Counted from the first letter of the stretch, positions 1 through 8,463 are shown. The stretch is 64,000 nt of DNA from Alphaproteobacteria bacterium Ga0077535 (GCA_001464425.1 LNEK01000004.1:1-64000); one strand, 5' to 3'. Made by a program: numbers and translations. Notes: generated by a model from the letters alone, not told the origin.

Positions 1-89
1 CGCGCCGCCTCAACGAACGCCCGCGGAAAACGCTGGACTTCCGCACCCCCGCAGAGCGATTTAGTGAGTGTGTTGCGTCGATCGGTTGA
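1..89 (+). mobile_element. IS30-family transposase, C-terminal fragment
   Basis: Reading from base 3 the frame gives about 28 residues containing LNERPRKTLDFRTPAE and ends at TGA 87-89. This motif is the usual C-terminus of IS30-family DDE transposases, where it closes the catalytic domain. The rest of the element lies before the window, so it is not possible to say whether it is intact. The right terminal repeat should lie at or just after the stop codon, but it cannot be defined without the left end. Confidence 0.85.
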
Positions 90-155
90 GGCCGCAGCGA
101 ATTGCTGCCGGATGCCGATAGATTGCGCAACGTCCGCTTGAGGGCGGAAGCAGAC

Positions 156-746
156 TCAACCCCGCCCCCGCAATCCCTCAACACGGCAACGGATCGCTTC
201 TTTCGGAGTGATGATCCAATCCAGATGTGCATCGTGCGGGCCGGTTGGCACGGCGTCCATTTCTTGTTCGGCGTAGGCCAAACCAGCGGCGATGGCGCCG
301 TGGGCGCGATAGAGCGAGATGATGCGGTCGTAGTGGCCGCCGCCCTGCCCCAGGCGCCCGCCGCGCCGGTCGAACGCGAGCAGCGGCACGAGGAAAAGCC
401 GCGGCGAAAGATCGGCGCCGGTTGCGGGCGGCGATGGCACGCCGAACGCGTCGGCGGTGAGTGGTTCAGTGCCGCGCCAGGCGAGGAAACGCGCGGGGCC
501 GGTGCGGTTTTCCATACGCGGCAGCGCGACGGTGCGGCCGGCTTTGGCGAGCGCGGCGAGCAAGGGGCGGCCATCGATCTCGCCGCCGACCGGCCAATAG
601 CCGGCGACGGGTGAGAGGCGCGCAAGTTCGAGTGGGAAGTTTTCGATGAGCTTGAGCGAGGCATCGCCCGGCTCAAGCGCGCTGCGCTCGGCCCGCATCA
701 TCATGCGCGCGTCGGCCTTGGCGGATTCGAGGGCGGGGTCAGTCAT
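156..746 (-). CDS. fau: 5-formyltetrahydrofolate cyclo-ligase
   Basis: ATP-dependent enzyme that converts 5-formyl-THF to 5,10-methenyl-THF in cytosolic folate metabolism. The 196-residue length is normal. The C-terminal signature GGRLGQGGGHYDR, which binds nucleotide and folate, is intact. I chose the ATG at 744-746 (MTDPALESAK) because it gives the family length; a longer reading upstream runs into the palindromic repeat and the 6S RNA. The order zapA, 6S RNA, fau is conserved in many proteobacteria, and fau is probably co-transcribed with the 6S RNA. Confidence 0.93.
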   Translation of the reverse strand: MTDPALESAKADARMMMRAERSALEPGDASLKLIENFPLELARLSPVAGYWPVGGEIDGRPLLAALAKAGRTVALPRMENRTGPARFLAWRGTEPLTADAFGVPSPPATGADLSPRLFLVPLLAFDRRGGRLGQGGGHYDRIISLYRAHGAIAAGLAYAEQEMDAVPTGPHDAHLDWIITPKEAIRCRVEGLRGRG

Positions 747-760
747 TGGGCGCGACCCTG

Positions 761-901
761 CTCGCCCTTGATGGGCGAGCTGTCGTGGCGCGCAGCGACA
801 TGACTGAGTGGGTGACTGCGCCGATGCCCTGAAGAGTGAGCTGACCACCCACTCCGTCTCGCGTGCCCTGCACGCGATCCACCTCGCCCATCGAGGGCGA
901 G
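761..901. repeat. Palindromic intergenic element, MITE- or REP-like, 141 bp
   Basis: Both ends are 19-bp hairpins (761-779 and 883-901), each with a 7-bp CTCGCCC/GGGCGAG stem. The two ends are also inverted copies of each other with one mismatch. Inside, GACTGAGTGGGTGACT and GACCACCCACTCCGTC form a second imperfect inverted pair, so the whole element can fold as a long cruciform. It lies between fau and the 3' end of the 6S RNA. It carries no convincing coding sequence and is probably a dispersed element. Confidence 0.6.
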
Positions 902-916
902 GAGAAAAGAGCGGTT

Positions 917-1081
917 GGGCGGAAACCACATGCGCCGGAAGGAATGCTCATCCTCTCGAACCCTAACAAGTTAGGTGGGCGCCAGGTGCTGCAGACCAGG
1001 GTCCGCGACAGAGCCAGCTCCCGAGAGAGATGATACGGTCCCTGGGATGAAAGCGCCTCTCGAACGCCGCAGTAACCGCCC
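917..1081 (-). ncRNA. ssrS: 6S RNA
   Basis: The roughly 165-nt stretch between zapA and fau, transcribed towards fau, fits 6S RNA, which binds the sigma70 RNA polymerase holoenzyme and mimics an open promoter. The ends pair: GGGCGG (1076-1081 on the minus strand) with CCGCCC (917-922), continuing inward through ACUGCG and CGCAUGU with some G-U pairs. A terminal-loop hairpin and a CACCUAAC-UUGUUAGG segment are also present. The call rests on synteny and structure; exact ends are approximate. Confidence 0.8.
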
Positions 1082-1112
1082 GCGTTGAATCTAGGGTGTC
1101 TGGGCGTCGCGC

Positions 1113-1448
1113 TCAAGCAGCGCCTTGGGCGACACGCAGCGCATCGACGCGGCCGCGCTCATCAATCACAGGCTGGCCGGCCTTGGCGGCCTCGATCTGG
1201 GCTTCGACGACCATGTCGCTCAGACGCTCGATCTCATTGCGGGCGCGCACGAGGGCGGCGCTGGCGGCTTGGTTCTGATCCAGGAGCGAGAGCGCGGTGA
1301 CGACGAGGCGGCGCATGGCGTCATCGTCGCCGGAAAAGCTGGCGAGGCGCGTGTTCAGGGTGGCGGCCAAATCCTCGAGCCGGCGGCAATCGCCTTCGAC
1401 GCACTCGATGGTGAAATCGCGGTTCAGTATGTTGACGACTTTTTGCAT
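1113..1448 (-). CDS. zapA: Cell division protein ZapA
   Basis: A 111-residue ZapA-like protein that bundles FtsZ filaments at the division ring. The N-terminus MQKVVNILNRDFTIEC is the family beta strand. The C-terminal half (about residues 55-95) is the dimerising helix with heptad hydrophobics. The ATG at 1446-1448 forms a TGATG overlap with the stop codon of the upstream small gene, so the two are translationally coupled. Longer in-frame starts would run antisense to the preceding region and were rejected. The 6S RNA follows on the same strand. Confidence 0.88.
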   Translation of the reverse strand: MQKVVNILNRDFTIECVEGDCRRLEDLAATLNTRLASFSGDDDAMRRLVVTALSLLDQNQAASAALVRARNEIERLSDMVVEAQIEAAKAGQPVIDERGRVDALRVAQGAA

Positions 1449-1633
1449 CAGCCGACCGCCTCCCGTGCGGCGGCGCCCAAAGCGCGGACCGGCTCCGCGA
1501 GCGCCTTTTCGATAAGCTCCGGCGCCGCGCCTGGTTCCAGCTGGTCCAGGCGTCTTTCCAGTTCGTCCAAAGCGGCGCCCAGCCCTTCGGCTCCTGCGCG
1601 CGCGGATGGGGAATCGCTCACCATTGCGACCAA
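1448..1633 (-). CDS. Small coiled-coil protein upstream of zapA
   Basis: A 61-residue protein, or 57 if it starts at the second ATG (MSDSPSARAG). It is rich in Leu, Glu and Ala with a helical repeat (LDELERRLDQLEPG). It shares one base with the zapA start codon (TGATG), a coupling that supports a real gene. Small coiled-coil genes (DUF4164-type) often precede zapA in alphaproteobacteria, and a structural role at the division ring is the natural inference. No catalytic motif is visible. Confidence 0.6.
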   Translation of the reverse strand: MVAMVSDSPSARAGAEGLGAALDELERRLDQLEPGAAPELIEKALAEPVRALGAAAREAVG

Positions 1634-1739
1634 ATGTTACGCCCGCGGCCGATTCGGTGAAAGCCTGCAATGCGGTTCCGGACGTGGACGCAAGCGCCCT
1701 TTGCAGCTATCCCAGCCGCACAAAATCAGGAGCAAGTTC

Positions 1740-2747
1740 ATGAGCGTGAAGGTGGCGATCAACGGGTTCGGGCGCATTGGCCGGAACGTTCTGCGGGCGA
1801 TCCATGAAAGCGGCCGCAAGGACATCGAAGTCGTCGCCATCAACGATCTCGGGCCGGTCGCCACGAATGCGCACCTGATGCGCTTTGACAGCGTCCACGG
1901 CCGATTCCCAGGCGAGGTGAAGTCGGGCGAGGATTGGATCGATATCGGCCGCGGCAAGATCAAGGTTACGGCGATCAAGAACCCGGCCGAACTGCCGCAC
2001 AAGGATTTGGGCGTCGAGATCGCGCTGGAATGCACCGGCATCTTCACGGCGCGCGATGAGGCGGCGCTGCATTTGGACGGCGGCGCCAAGCGCGTGATCG
2101 TCTCGGCCCCGGCGGATGGCGCGGACTTCACCGTTGTGTACGGCGTCAACCATCAGCAGCTGACGAAGGATCACATCGTGATCTCGAACGCGAGCTGCAC
2201 GACCAATTGCCTCGCGCCAGTGGTGAGCGTGCTGCATGACGCTATCGGCATCGATCACGGCATGATGACGACGATCCACTCCTACACCGGCGACCAGCCG
2301 ACTTTGGATACGCTGCACAAGGATCTCTATCGCGGCCGCGCGGCGGCGCTGAATATGATCCCGACGTCAACGGGCGCGGCGAAGGCGATTGGCCTCGTGA
2401 TCCCGGATCTGAAAGGCAAGCTCGACGGCATCTCGATCCGCGTGCCGACGCCGAATGTCTCGGTGGTGGACTTCAAGTTCGTGGCGAAGAAGGCGACGAC
2501 GAAGGAAGAGATCAACGCCGCAATCAAGGCCGCCGCTGACGGCCCGCTCAAGGGCATTCTCGGCTACACCGACGCGCCGAACGTCTCGATGGATTTCAAC
2601 CACGATCCGCACTCGTCGGTCTTCCACAACGACCAGACCAAAGTGATGGAAGGCAAGTTCTGCTCGATCCTCAGCTGGTACGATAACGAGTGGGGCTTCT
2701 CGAACCGCATGGCCGATACGGCTGTGGCGATGGGCAAGTTGATTTAG
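1740..2747 (+). CDS. gap: Glyceraldehyde-3-phosphate dehydrogenase
   Basis: Converts glyceraldehyde-3-phosphate, NAD and phosphate to 1,3-bisphosphoglycerate in the cytosol. It has 335 residues, the normal length. The N-terminus VAINGFGRIGRNVLR is the NAD-binding Rossmann motif, and SNASCTTNCLAP places the catalytic cysteine at about residue 153. The C-terminus SWYDNEWGFSNR is conserved. The ATG at 1740 begins the canonical N-terminus; an open frame extends upstream but runs antisense to zapA. It leads a glycolytic cluster continued by pgk and fba. Confidence 0.97.
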   Translation: MSVKVAINGFGRIGRNVLRAIHESGRKDIEVVAINDLGPVATNAHLMRFDSVHGRFPGEVKSGEDWIDIGRGKIKVTAIKNPAELPHKDLGVEIALECTGIFTARDEAALHLDGGAKRVIVSAPADGADFTVVYGVNHQQLTKDHIVISNASCTTNCLAPVVSVLHDAIGIDHGMMTTIHSYTGDQPTLDTLHKDLYRGRAAALNMIPTSTGAAKAIGLVIPDLKGKLDGISIRVPTPNVSVVDFKFVAKKATTKEEINAAIKAAADGPLKGILGYTDAPNVSMDFNHDPHSSVFHNDQTKVMEGKFCSILSWYDNEWGFSNRMADTAVAMGKLI

Positions 2748-2767
2748 GAGCGAGCGGGAGGCGAACA

Positions 2768-3046
2768 ATGAAATTCCGCCTCCCCCACCTGACGCCAGTC
2801 GCCAAAGGACAGCTTTGGGGAATGGCTCTGGGGTTTGCGCTGGCGCTGCTGGCGTGTGAGCGGATGGGGCTCTCCTATGGGATCTTCATCATCGGCATGC
2901 TGGCGGCTTGGGTGGCGAGCGAGCGTTATCTCGCGCCGCGGCTGACCGGCTCCGACGGCCCAAGCATCGCGCTCGCGATTGGCAGCGGCTTTGCGTTTCC
3001 GTGGGCGGGGTTTGCGATGGCGTGGCTGCTGAACGCATTGCGTTAA
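2768..3046 (+). CDS. Small membrane protein between gap and pgk
   Basis: A 92-residue protein of unknown function with two clear membrane helices (about residues 18-35 and 40-55) and a third hydrophobic segment near the C-terminus (residues 70-88). It starts 20 bases after the gap stop codon, so it probably shares the gap transcript. Both termini are short and basic. No family was recognised. Confidence 0.7.
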   Translation: MKFRLPHLTPVAKGQLWGMALGFALALLACERMGLSYGIFIIGMLAAWVASERYLAPRLTGSDGPSIALAIGSGFAFPWAGFAMAWLLNALR

Positions 3047-3127
3047 TCGCTCGCCTGCGCGGTGAGAAACGCACACGTCAGTTGAAGGCGCGCGCCAAGC
3101 TGCGGTGATTGTGGCTGCATGTGCGCC

Positions 3128-3406
3128 ATGCGCTCACGCCGCAGACCCGACGATCTCGCAGTTGCGTTTGGCGATCTTTTCTTCGCCATCGCAATATTCG
3201 CATGCGGCCTTTTCAACAGCCCGCTGTGGACGGCGGGGCTGGCGGCGTTCGGCATGCTGGCCTATTGGAGCTGGACACGCCGCGCGGTCCTGAACAGGTT
3301 GCGCGGCAAAGCGTGGGTAAGCCAAACGTCGCTCGCCATCGCTGTGCTTCTCGCCATCCTCGGCGGCGCCTATTGGTTGGGCCTCGGCATGGGTGGTTCT
3401 TTCTAG
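3128..3406 (+). CDS. Small membrane protein, paralogue of the gene at 3930
   Basis: About 92 residues (95 if the ATG at 3119 is used) with two or three hydrophobic segments. It is visibly related to the protein at 3930-4199: both have a basic N-terminus, a WxWTRRA motif after the second helix, and a closing YWxGLxxGG. The two copies flank a DUF1993 gene, which suggests duplication around it. Function is unknown. The start is uncertain; the ATG at 3128 matches the short basic N-terminus of the paralogue. Confidence 0.65.
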   Translation: MRSRRRPDDLAVAFGDLFFAIAIFACGLFNSPLWTAGLAAFGMLAYWSWTRRAVLNRLRGKAWVSQTSLAIAVLLAILGGAYWLGLGMGGSF

Positions 3407-3418
3407 GGGACCCATCCA

Positions 3419-3925
3419 ATGACGAAGCTTTCCATGCACGCGATCAGCGCGCCCGTATTCGTGCGCATGCTCAACAATCTTTCCGCGATCCTGACCAAAG
3501 CCGAAAATCACGCGAAGGCGAAGGACATCGATCCCGCGACTTTGCTGAATGCGCGGCTTGCGCCGGACATGTTTCCGCTGATGCGCCAGGTGCAGATCGC
3601 CACCGATCACGCCAAGGGCGCGGCTGCGCGCCTCACCGGCCACCAGATCGAAGCGATCGAAGATACGGAAACAACGTTCGCGGAGCTGCAAGCGCGCATC
3701 CGCCGCGTCATCGGCATCGTCGAAAGCTTCAAGCCGGACGCGTATGACGGCGCTGAGAGCCGCGAGATCAGCGTGAAAATTCCAAACGCCGAACTGAAAT
3801 TCTCAGGCCTCGACTACGTCAATCAATGGGCGATGCCGAACTTCTATTTCCACGCCACCACTGCGTACGCGATCCTGCGGGCGAACGGCGTTGAGCTGGG
3901 CAAGCGCGATTTTCTGATGAGCTAA
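3419..3925 (+). CDS. DUF1993 family protein
   Basis: A 168-residue soluble protein that matches DUF1993 along its length: N-terminal MHAISAPVFVRMLNNLSAIL, central LAPDMFPLMRQVQIATDHAKGAAARL, and C-terminal NFYFHATTAYAILRANGVELGKRDF. The family has a DinB-like four-helix fold with no established function. It starts 13 bases after the preceding membrane protein and is followed five bases later by its paralogue, so the three form one transcription unit leading to pgk. Confidence 0.85.
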   Translation: MTKLSMHAISAPVFVRMLNNLSAILTKAENHAKAKDIDPATLLNARLAPDMFPLMRQVQIATDHAKGAAARLTGHQIEAIEDTETTFAELQARIRRVIGIVESFKPDAYDGAESREISVKIPNAELKFSGLDYVNQWAMPNFYFHATTAYAILRANGVELGKRDFLMS

Positions 3926-3929
3926 GCCG

Positions 3930-4199
3930 ATGATGCGGCGCCCGAACATCAGCTCTGCTTTCACCGATCTCGCGTTCGCGGCGCTGGCGTTCATCGCTGG
4001 CATCGCCAACGCTCCGGCGGCATATGCAGCGCTGATTGCGCTTGGCGCTGTGATCAGCTGGGCATGGACGCGGCGTGCGCCGCTGGCGGCGATGCCGCTT
4101 GCCCGGCGCGCGACAAACGCGCTGCTGGCGCTTGTCATGATTGGCGCGGTATTGGGCGTGCTGTATTGGATCGGCCTCGCCACGGGAGGGCATTTGTGA
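3930..4199 (+). CDS. Small membrane protein, paralogue of the gene at 3128
   Basis: An 89-residue protein with a basic N-terminus and three hydrophobic segments (about residues 10-28, 30-46 and 62-82). It shares the SWAWTRRAPL and YWIGLATGG features with the gene at 3128-3406. Its stop codon overlaps the GTG start of pgk by four bases (GTGA), so translation of the glycolytic kinase is coupled to it. The function is unknown. Confidence 0.7.
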   Translation: MMRRPNISSAFTDLAFAALAFIAGIANAPAAYAALIALGAVISWAWTRRAPLAAMPLARRATNALLALVMIGAVLGVLYWIGLATGGHL

Positions 4200-5383
4200 G
4201 TTTCCGCCGCATAGCAGACGCGCCGTCGAATAAGACCGCCCTCGTCCGTGTCGATTTCAACGTGCCGATGGCCGATGGCGCTGTCAGCGACGACACGCGC
4301 CTGCGCGCAGCGTTGCCGACGATCCAGGCGCTGACCGCAAAGGGCTGCAAGGTCGCGCTGCTGGCGCACTTCGATCGGCCCAAGGGCAAGCGCGTGCCGG
4401 GGATGTCGCTGCAGCCGCTCGCCGCGCCGCTTTCGGCGCTGCTCGGCGCGCCGGTGGCGTTTGCGGACGATTGCATCGGCGAGCCCGCGGCGAGCGCGAT
4501 CGCAGCGCTGGCGCCCGGCGGCGTCGTGCTGTTGGAGAACACGCGCTTTCATGCCGGCGAAGAAAAGAATGATCCGGACTTGGTCAAAGCGCTCGCGCAG
4601 CTCGGTGATTTTTACGTCAACGACGCATTCTCCGCGGCGCACCGCGCGCATGCCAGCACCGAAGGGCTCGCGCATGCGTTGCCAGCCTATGCGGGCAAGG
4701 CGATGGAAGCGGAACTCGATGCGCTTGATGCAGCGCTCGGCAATCCGCGCCGGCCGGTGCTCGGCATCGTCGGCGGCTCGAAAGTGTCGACCAAGATCGA
4801 TCTGTTGAAGAACCTCGTCACCAAGCTCGACAAGCTGGCGATCGGCGGAGCTATGGCGAACACGTTCTTGCACGCGCAAGGTTGGGAAGTCGGCGCCTCG
4901 TATTGCGAGAAGGACCTGGCCGACACCGCGCGCGAAATCATGCGCCTTGCCGGCAAGCACAAGTGCGAGCTGCTGCTGCCGATCGATACGATCGTGGCGG
5001 AAAAGCTCGACGCGCGCGCGCCCGCGTTCGTGCGTGGCCTGGGCGACATCGATGATGACGAGCGCATCCTGGATGCCGGCCCTGAAACCATCGCGCGGCT
5101 GACCAAGGCCATGGATGAATCGAACACGCTGATCTGGAACGGGCCGCTGGGCGTGTTCGAGACGCCGCCGTTCGATCACGGCACGGTCGCGGCGGCGCGT
5201 CACGCAGCGGCGCGCGCCAAGAACGGCAAGCTGATCGCGGTGGCCGGCGGCGGCGACACGGTCGCGGCGCTGAACCATGCCGGCGTGGGCGGGGATATGA
5301 CGTTCGTTTCGACCGCGGGCGGCGCGTTTTTGGAGTGGATGGAAGGAAAGCCGTTGCCAGGGGTGGAAGCGCTTAGGGGGTGA
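4196..5383 (+). CDS. pgk: Phosphoglycerate kinase
   Basis: Transfers phosphate from 1,3-bisphosphoglycerate to ADP. It has 395 residues, the normal length. The N-terminus TALVRVDFNVPMADG carries the substrate-binding motif, HFDRPKGKR and LLENTRFHAGEEKNDP are conserved, and the C-terminal AVAGGGDTVAAL is the nucleotide loop. The GTG at 4196 overlaps the stop codon of the upstream membrane protein and gives the expected N-terminus; the in-frame ATG at 4064 would run antisense-like through that gene. The gene lies between gap and fba. Confidence 0.95.
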   Translation: MSFRRIADAPSNKTALVRVDFNVPMADGAVSDDTRLRAALPTIQALTAKGCKVALLAHFDRPKGKRVPGMSLQPLAAPLSALLGAPVAFADDCIGEPAASAIAALAPGGVVLLENTRFHAGEEKNDPDLVKALAQLGDFYVNDAFSAAHRAHASTEGLAHALPAYAGKAMEAELDALDAALGNPRRPVLGIVGGSKVSTKIDLLKNLVTKLDKLAIGGAMANTFLHAQGWEVGASYCEKDLADTAREIMRLAGKHKCELLLPIDTIVAEKLDARAPAFVRGLGDIDDDERILDAGPETIARLTKAMDESNTLIWNGPLGVFETPPFDHGTVAAARHAAARAKNGKLIAVAGGGDTVAALNHAGVGGDMTFVSTAGGAFLEWMEGKPLPGVEALRG

Positions 5384-5504
5384 GGCTTCCATCACCGCAT
5401 AGGCGGTTTGCTGGCAAAGTTTTCCCCATGTCCCTGCCCGGCGTGGCGTTTTTCCCCAACCCGCGCTAGACACCCGCCATCCAATCAGTTGCGGGGCCGG
5501 ACAC

Positions 5505-6504
5505 GTGAATCTCGAAGCATTGAACAAAGTCGCTGACGATATGGTGCAGCCGGGCAAGGGAATCCTGGCCGCCGACGAAAGCACCGGCACGATCAAGAAG
5601 CGCTTCGATGCGATCGGCGTTGAGAACACGGAAGAGAACCGCCGCGATTATCGCGAGCTGATGTTCCGCGCCAAGGAAGCGATGAGCTACGTTTCGGGCG
5701 TCATCCTGTTCGAAGAGACGCTCTTCCAGGATGCCGCCGACGGCACGCCGCTGGTCGATATCATCGCCGCCAATGGCGCCATCCCCGGCATCAAGGTCGA
5801 CAAGGGCGCCAGCAAGATGGCCGGCTTCCCGAACGAGACGGTGACCAAGGGCCTCGACGGCCTCTCAAAGCGCCTGCGCAGCTATTATGAGCGCGGCGCG
5901 CGGTTCGCGAAGTGGCGCGCGGTGATCGACCTGTGTCAAATCAAACGCCCACGCTTTGGCCCGCTATGCGCGCATCTGCCAACAAGAGCAGATCGTGCCG
6001 ATCGTCGAGCCGGAAGTTTTGATGGACGGGACGCACGACGCAGCGCGTTGTGACGAGGTTACGCGTTGGGTGCTGCAAACCGTGTTCAGCGAATTGGCTG
6101 AGCAGCGGGTGGCGCTGGAAGGCATCGTGCTGAAGCCAAACATGATCGTCTCCGGCAAAGGCAGCGTGCGCCAAGCCAGCGTCGACGAAGTCGCCGAGCG
6201 CACGATTGCGGCGCTGAAGGCCACCGTGCCGAGCGCGGTGCCAGGCATCGCGTATCTTTCTGGCGGCCAGTCGGATGAGGTCGCGACGGCGCACCTGTCG
6301 CGCATGAACGAGATTGGCGGCTTCCCGTGGCAGATGACGTTCTCTTACGGCCGCGCGCTGCAAGCGGCGCCGCAAAAAGCATGGAGCGGAAAGCCTGAAA
6401 ACGTCGCCGCTGCGCAAGCTGCGTTCTTGCACCGTGCGCGCATGAATGGCCTCGCCTCGCAGGGCAAGTGGAACGAATTGCTCGAGCGCCAGAAGGCGGC
6501 TTAA
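5505..6504 (+). pseudogene. fba: Class I fructose-bisphosphate aldolase, frameshifted
   Basis: The GTG at 5505 opens a class I aldolase ([16 protein letters not shown], then FAKWRAVID with the active-site Lys-Trp). Near 5930 the match leaves this frame and resumes in another: [29 protein letters not shown], then GIVLKPNMIVSGK with the Schiff-base lysine, to TAA at 6502-6504. From the family spacing, about ten codons between WRAVI and NAHALARYA are missing, in keeping with a deletion of about 26 bases. Either this is a true pseudogene or the sequence is wrong here. Another aldolase elsewhere would have to supply this step. Confidence 0.85.
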
Positions 6505-6506
6505 GT

Positions 6507-7163
6507 TTGAGCCGCGAACGCTGCCGCCTTTACCTGATCACGCCGCCAACATTCGAGTTGGCGGCGTTTTCGCAGGCGCTTGGCGATGCGCTGGCCGGCG
6601 GCGATGTCGCGTGCGTGCAGTTGCGCTTGAAGGATAAGCCGGACGCGGAAGTGTTGCGGATCGGCGCAGCGTTGATGCCGATCGTGCACGCAGCTGACGC
6701 CGCTTTCATCTTGAACGACCGGCCGGACCTTGCGGCTAAGCTCGGCGCCGACGGCGTGCACGTCGGGCAGAGCGACGCGAGTTATGCGGAGGCGCGCGCG
6801 CTGATGGGTCGGGACCGCATCGTCGGCGTCACGGCGCATAATTCGCGCGATCTCGCCTACGACGCGGCGGAGGCTGGCGCTGATTATGTGGCGTTCGGGG
6901 CGTTCTATCCGACGGGGACCAAAGAGCCGCTGCATTGGGCTGAGCCTGAGATTCTCGAGATCTGGCAGGAGACGATGGAGACGCCCTGCGTCGCCATCGG
7001 CGGCATTAATGTTGAGAACGCCGAGCCTTTGGTGCGCGCGGGCGCCGACTTCATTGCGGTGTCGGCGGGCGTGTGGGCGCACGCGGGCGGCCCAGGCGCG
7101 GCGGTGGCGGCGTTCAACGCGGTTTTTGACCGGGCGCACGACGCGCGCGGCGACAAGCGCTAG
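6507..7163 (+). CDS. thiE: Thiamine-phosphate synthase
   Basis: Couples HMP-pyrophosphate and HET-phosphate to form thiamine phosphate. It has 218 residues. The TIM-barrel features are intact: [30 protein letters not shown], and the phosphate loops [11 protein letters not shown] and [10 protein letters not shown]. The TTG at 6507, just after the fba stop codon, gives the usual compact N-terminus ([13 protein letters not shown]); an in-frame ATG at 6468 would overlap fba. No TPP riboswitch is visible upstream. Confidence 0.9.
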   Translation: MSRERCRLYLITPPTFELAAFSQALGDALAGGDVACVQLRLKDKPDAEVLRIGAALMPIVHAADAAFILNDRPDLAAKLGADGVHVGQSDASYAEARALMGRDRIVGVTAHNSRDLAYDAAEAGADYVAFGAFYPTGTKEPLHWAEPEILEIWQETMETPCVAIGGINVENAEPLVRAGADFIAVSAGVWAHAGGPGAAVAAFNAVFDRAHDARGDKR

Positions 7164-7192
7164 GCTGGCGCCGCAGTTTTGCGGAGCAGCCA

Positions 7193-7663
7193 ATGTCCAA
7201 CGCCTCAGAAATTCTAGAGCAATTGCGTCTTGAGGCATTGAGACGGAGGCAGACGCCGCCTGATCTCGACAAGCCACGCTCATGGGGCGACCAGGCTGCC
7301 GATGGGCTGACGGCGCTAGTGGGATCGTGGCGCTTTATCCTGGTGCAATCGGCGCTTTTGGTGGCGTGGCTGTTGTTCAACGCGCTGAGCAGTTCGCGGG
7401 TCGATCCCTACCCGTTCATTCTGTTGAACCTGCTGCTCTCGTTCCAAGCGGCCTACACGGCGCCGATCATCATGATGAGCCAGAACCGGCAGGCCGATCT
7501 CGATCGGCGGCGCAGCATTGACGATTACGAGATCAACCGCAAAGCCGAGCTTGAGATCGAAACGCTGCACGAGAAGATCGATCTCTTGCGCGAGCAAGAA
7601 ATCGCAGCGCTCACTGCAGCTGTTGAGCGGCTGACGCGGATCCTGGAGGAGAAGCGCGCTTAG
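7193..7663 (+). CDS. DUF1003 membrane protein
   Basis: A 156-residue DUF1003 protein. Residues 32-57 and 65-90 are two membrane helices separated by the family motif around RVDPYPFILLNLLLSFQAAYTAPIIMMSQNRQ. The C-terminal third (about 105-156) is a charged coiled coil in the cytosol. The function of DUF1003 is not established; some members are called cyclic-nucleotide-associated. The gene converges with the TIR gene and shares four bases with it at the stop codons. Confidence 0.88.
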   Translation: MSNASEILEQLRLEALRRRQTPPDLDKPRSWGDQAADGLTALVGSWRFILVQSALLVAWLLFNALSSSRVDPYPFILLNLLLSFQAAYTAPIIMMSQNRQADLDRRRSIDDYEINRKAELEIETLHEKIDLLREQEIAALTAAVERLTRILEEKRA

Positions 7664-8463
7664 CCCGTCTGATCTTGGGGCCAATCATAATTGCGCACGT
7701 CAGCGAGGTGGCGCTCGAACACGAGCCGTTCGAGATCATTGCCTCTGCCCTTCAAGAAGACGTGCTTTTGCCAATAGCCCTTCCCCGGCCTGCCAGTCGT
7801 GGCGCTGACCACTTGCACCGCCAGCGGCGGCTCGCGGCGACTTCGGTTTTGATCGGTAATGGCGTCGAGCGCGCCCCAGAGCGCGTGCTGGTCGAATTCG
7901 CTGATCAGTAGGCCCTGCTGGTCTGCGTGCCGCTTCAATTCGCGTTGAGCGGCGGTGTAGGTGAGCGGCGGACCTTTTGCGCGCGCGAGATCGACGAGCA
8001 GCGCACGCAGCGCGTCCACGAGGATCGGTTGCTGACCGCCAGCGCGCAGCTTGGCGTTACGAGCGATGTTGCGTTGGCCGAGCAGCACCTCGATGCGCTG
8101 AAGCATCTTCAAAAGCTCTGGATGATCTTCGTTGCCGCTCCAATTGGTGAGATCGGCGATTTGAAAGCTATTGAACGGCTGCGGGAGTTCGACGCTGTCG
8201 AAGCGCACCGGCGCGATGATGCTGCGTTCGCAAGCAATCTCCGCTTCTTTGCGCACATAAGGCGATTGCGCAGCGGCGTGCGACCAGCACACGACGATCG
8301 CCTTGGCGTCGCGGAGCTGCTTCTCCAGACGCGGCTCCCAGGCTTCGCCGATAGGTAAGCGGGCGTCGAACCAGGACGAGACGTGGAGATCGAGCAAAAG
8401 CGCGTGCAGCGCTTCGGCGCGATCACGTTCCTCGCGCTTGTAGGAGATAAAGACGTCGCTCAT
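7660..8463 (-). CDS. TIR-domain protein
   Basis: A 267-residue protein. Residues 1 to about 125 are a TIR domain: MSDVFISYKREERDRAEAL, SSWFDARLPIGEAWEPRLEKQL, AIVVCWS, and SPYVRKEAEIA with Glu73 at the position of the catalytic glutamate of TIR NADases. Residues 130-267 form a second domain I do not recognise, with a charged helical part and a C-terminal GxGNDLERLVFERHL. Bacterial TIR proteins often cleave NAD in antiphage defence, but no sensor gene is adjacent, so the role is open. Confidence 0.85.
   Translation of the reverse strand: MSDVFISYKREERDRAEALHALLLDLHVSSWFDARLPIGEAWEPRLEKQLRDAKAIVVCWSHAAAQSPYVRKEAEIACERSIIAPVRFDSVELPQPFNSFQIADLTNWSGNEDHPELLKMLQRIEVLLGQRNIARNAKLRAGGQQPILVDALRALLVDLARAKGPPLTYTAAQRELKRHADQQGLLISEFDQHALWGALDAITDQNRSRREPPLAVQVVSATTGRPGKGYWQKHVFLKGRGNDLERLVFERHLADVRNYDWPQDQTG

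Noticed and set aside
739-1116. Long minus-strand reading frame across the palindromic element and the 6S RNA
   Set aside because: Its translation is low-complexity and arises from the repeat and RNA sequence; no family is matched and the 6S RNA explains the conservation.
3803-5629. Very long antisense frame over pgk and the membrane proteins
   Set aside because: It is the high-GC shadow of the real genes on the other strand, with a low-complexity Arg/His-rich product.
6468-6506. Earlier ATG for thiE
   Set aside because: It would add 13 residues in the fba gene with no family support. The TTG right after the fba stop codon fits better.
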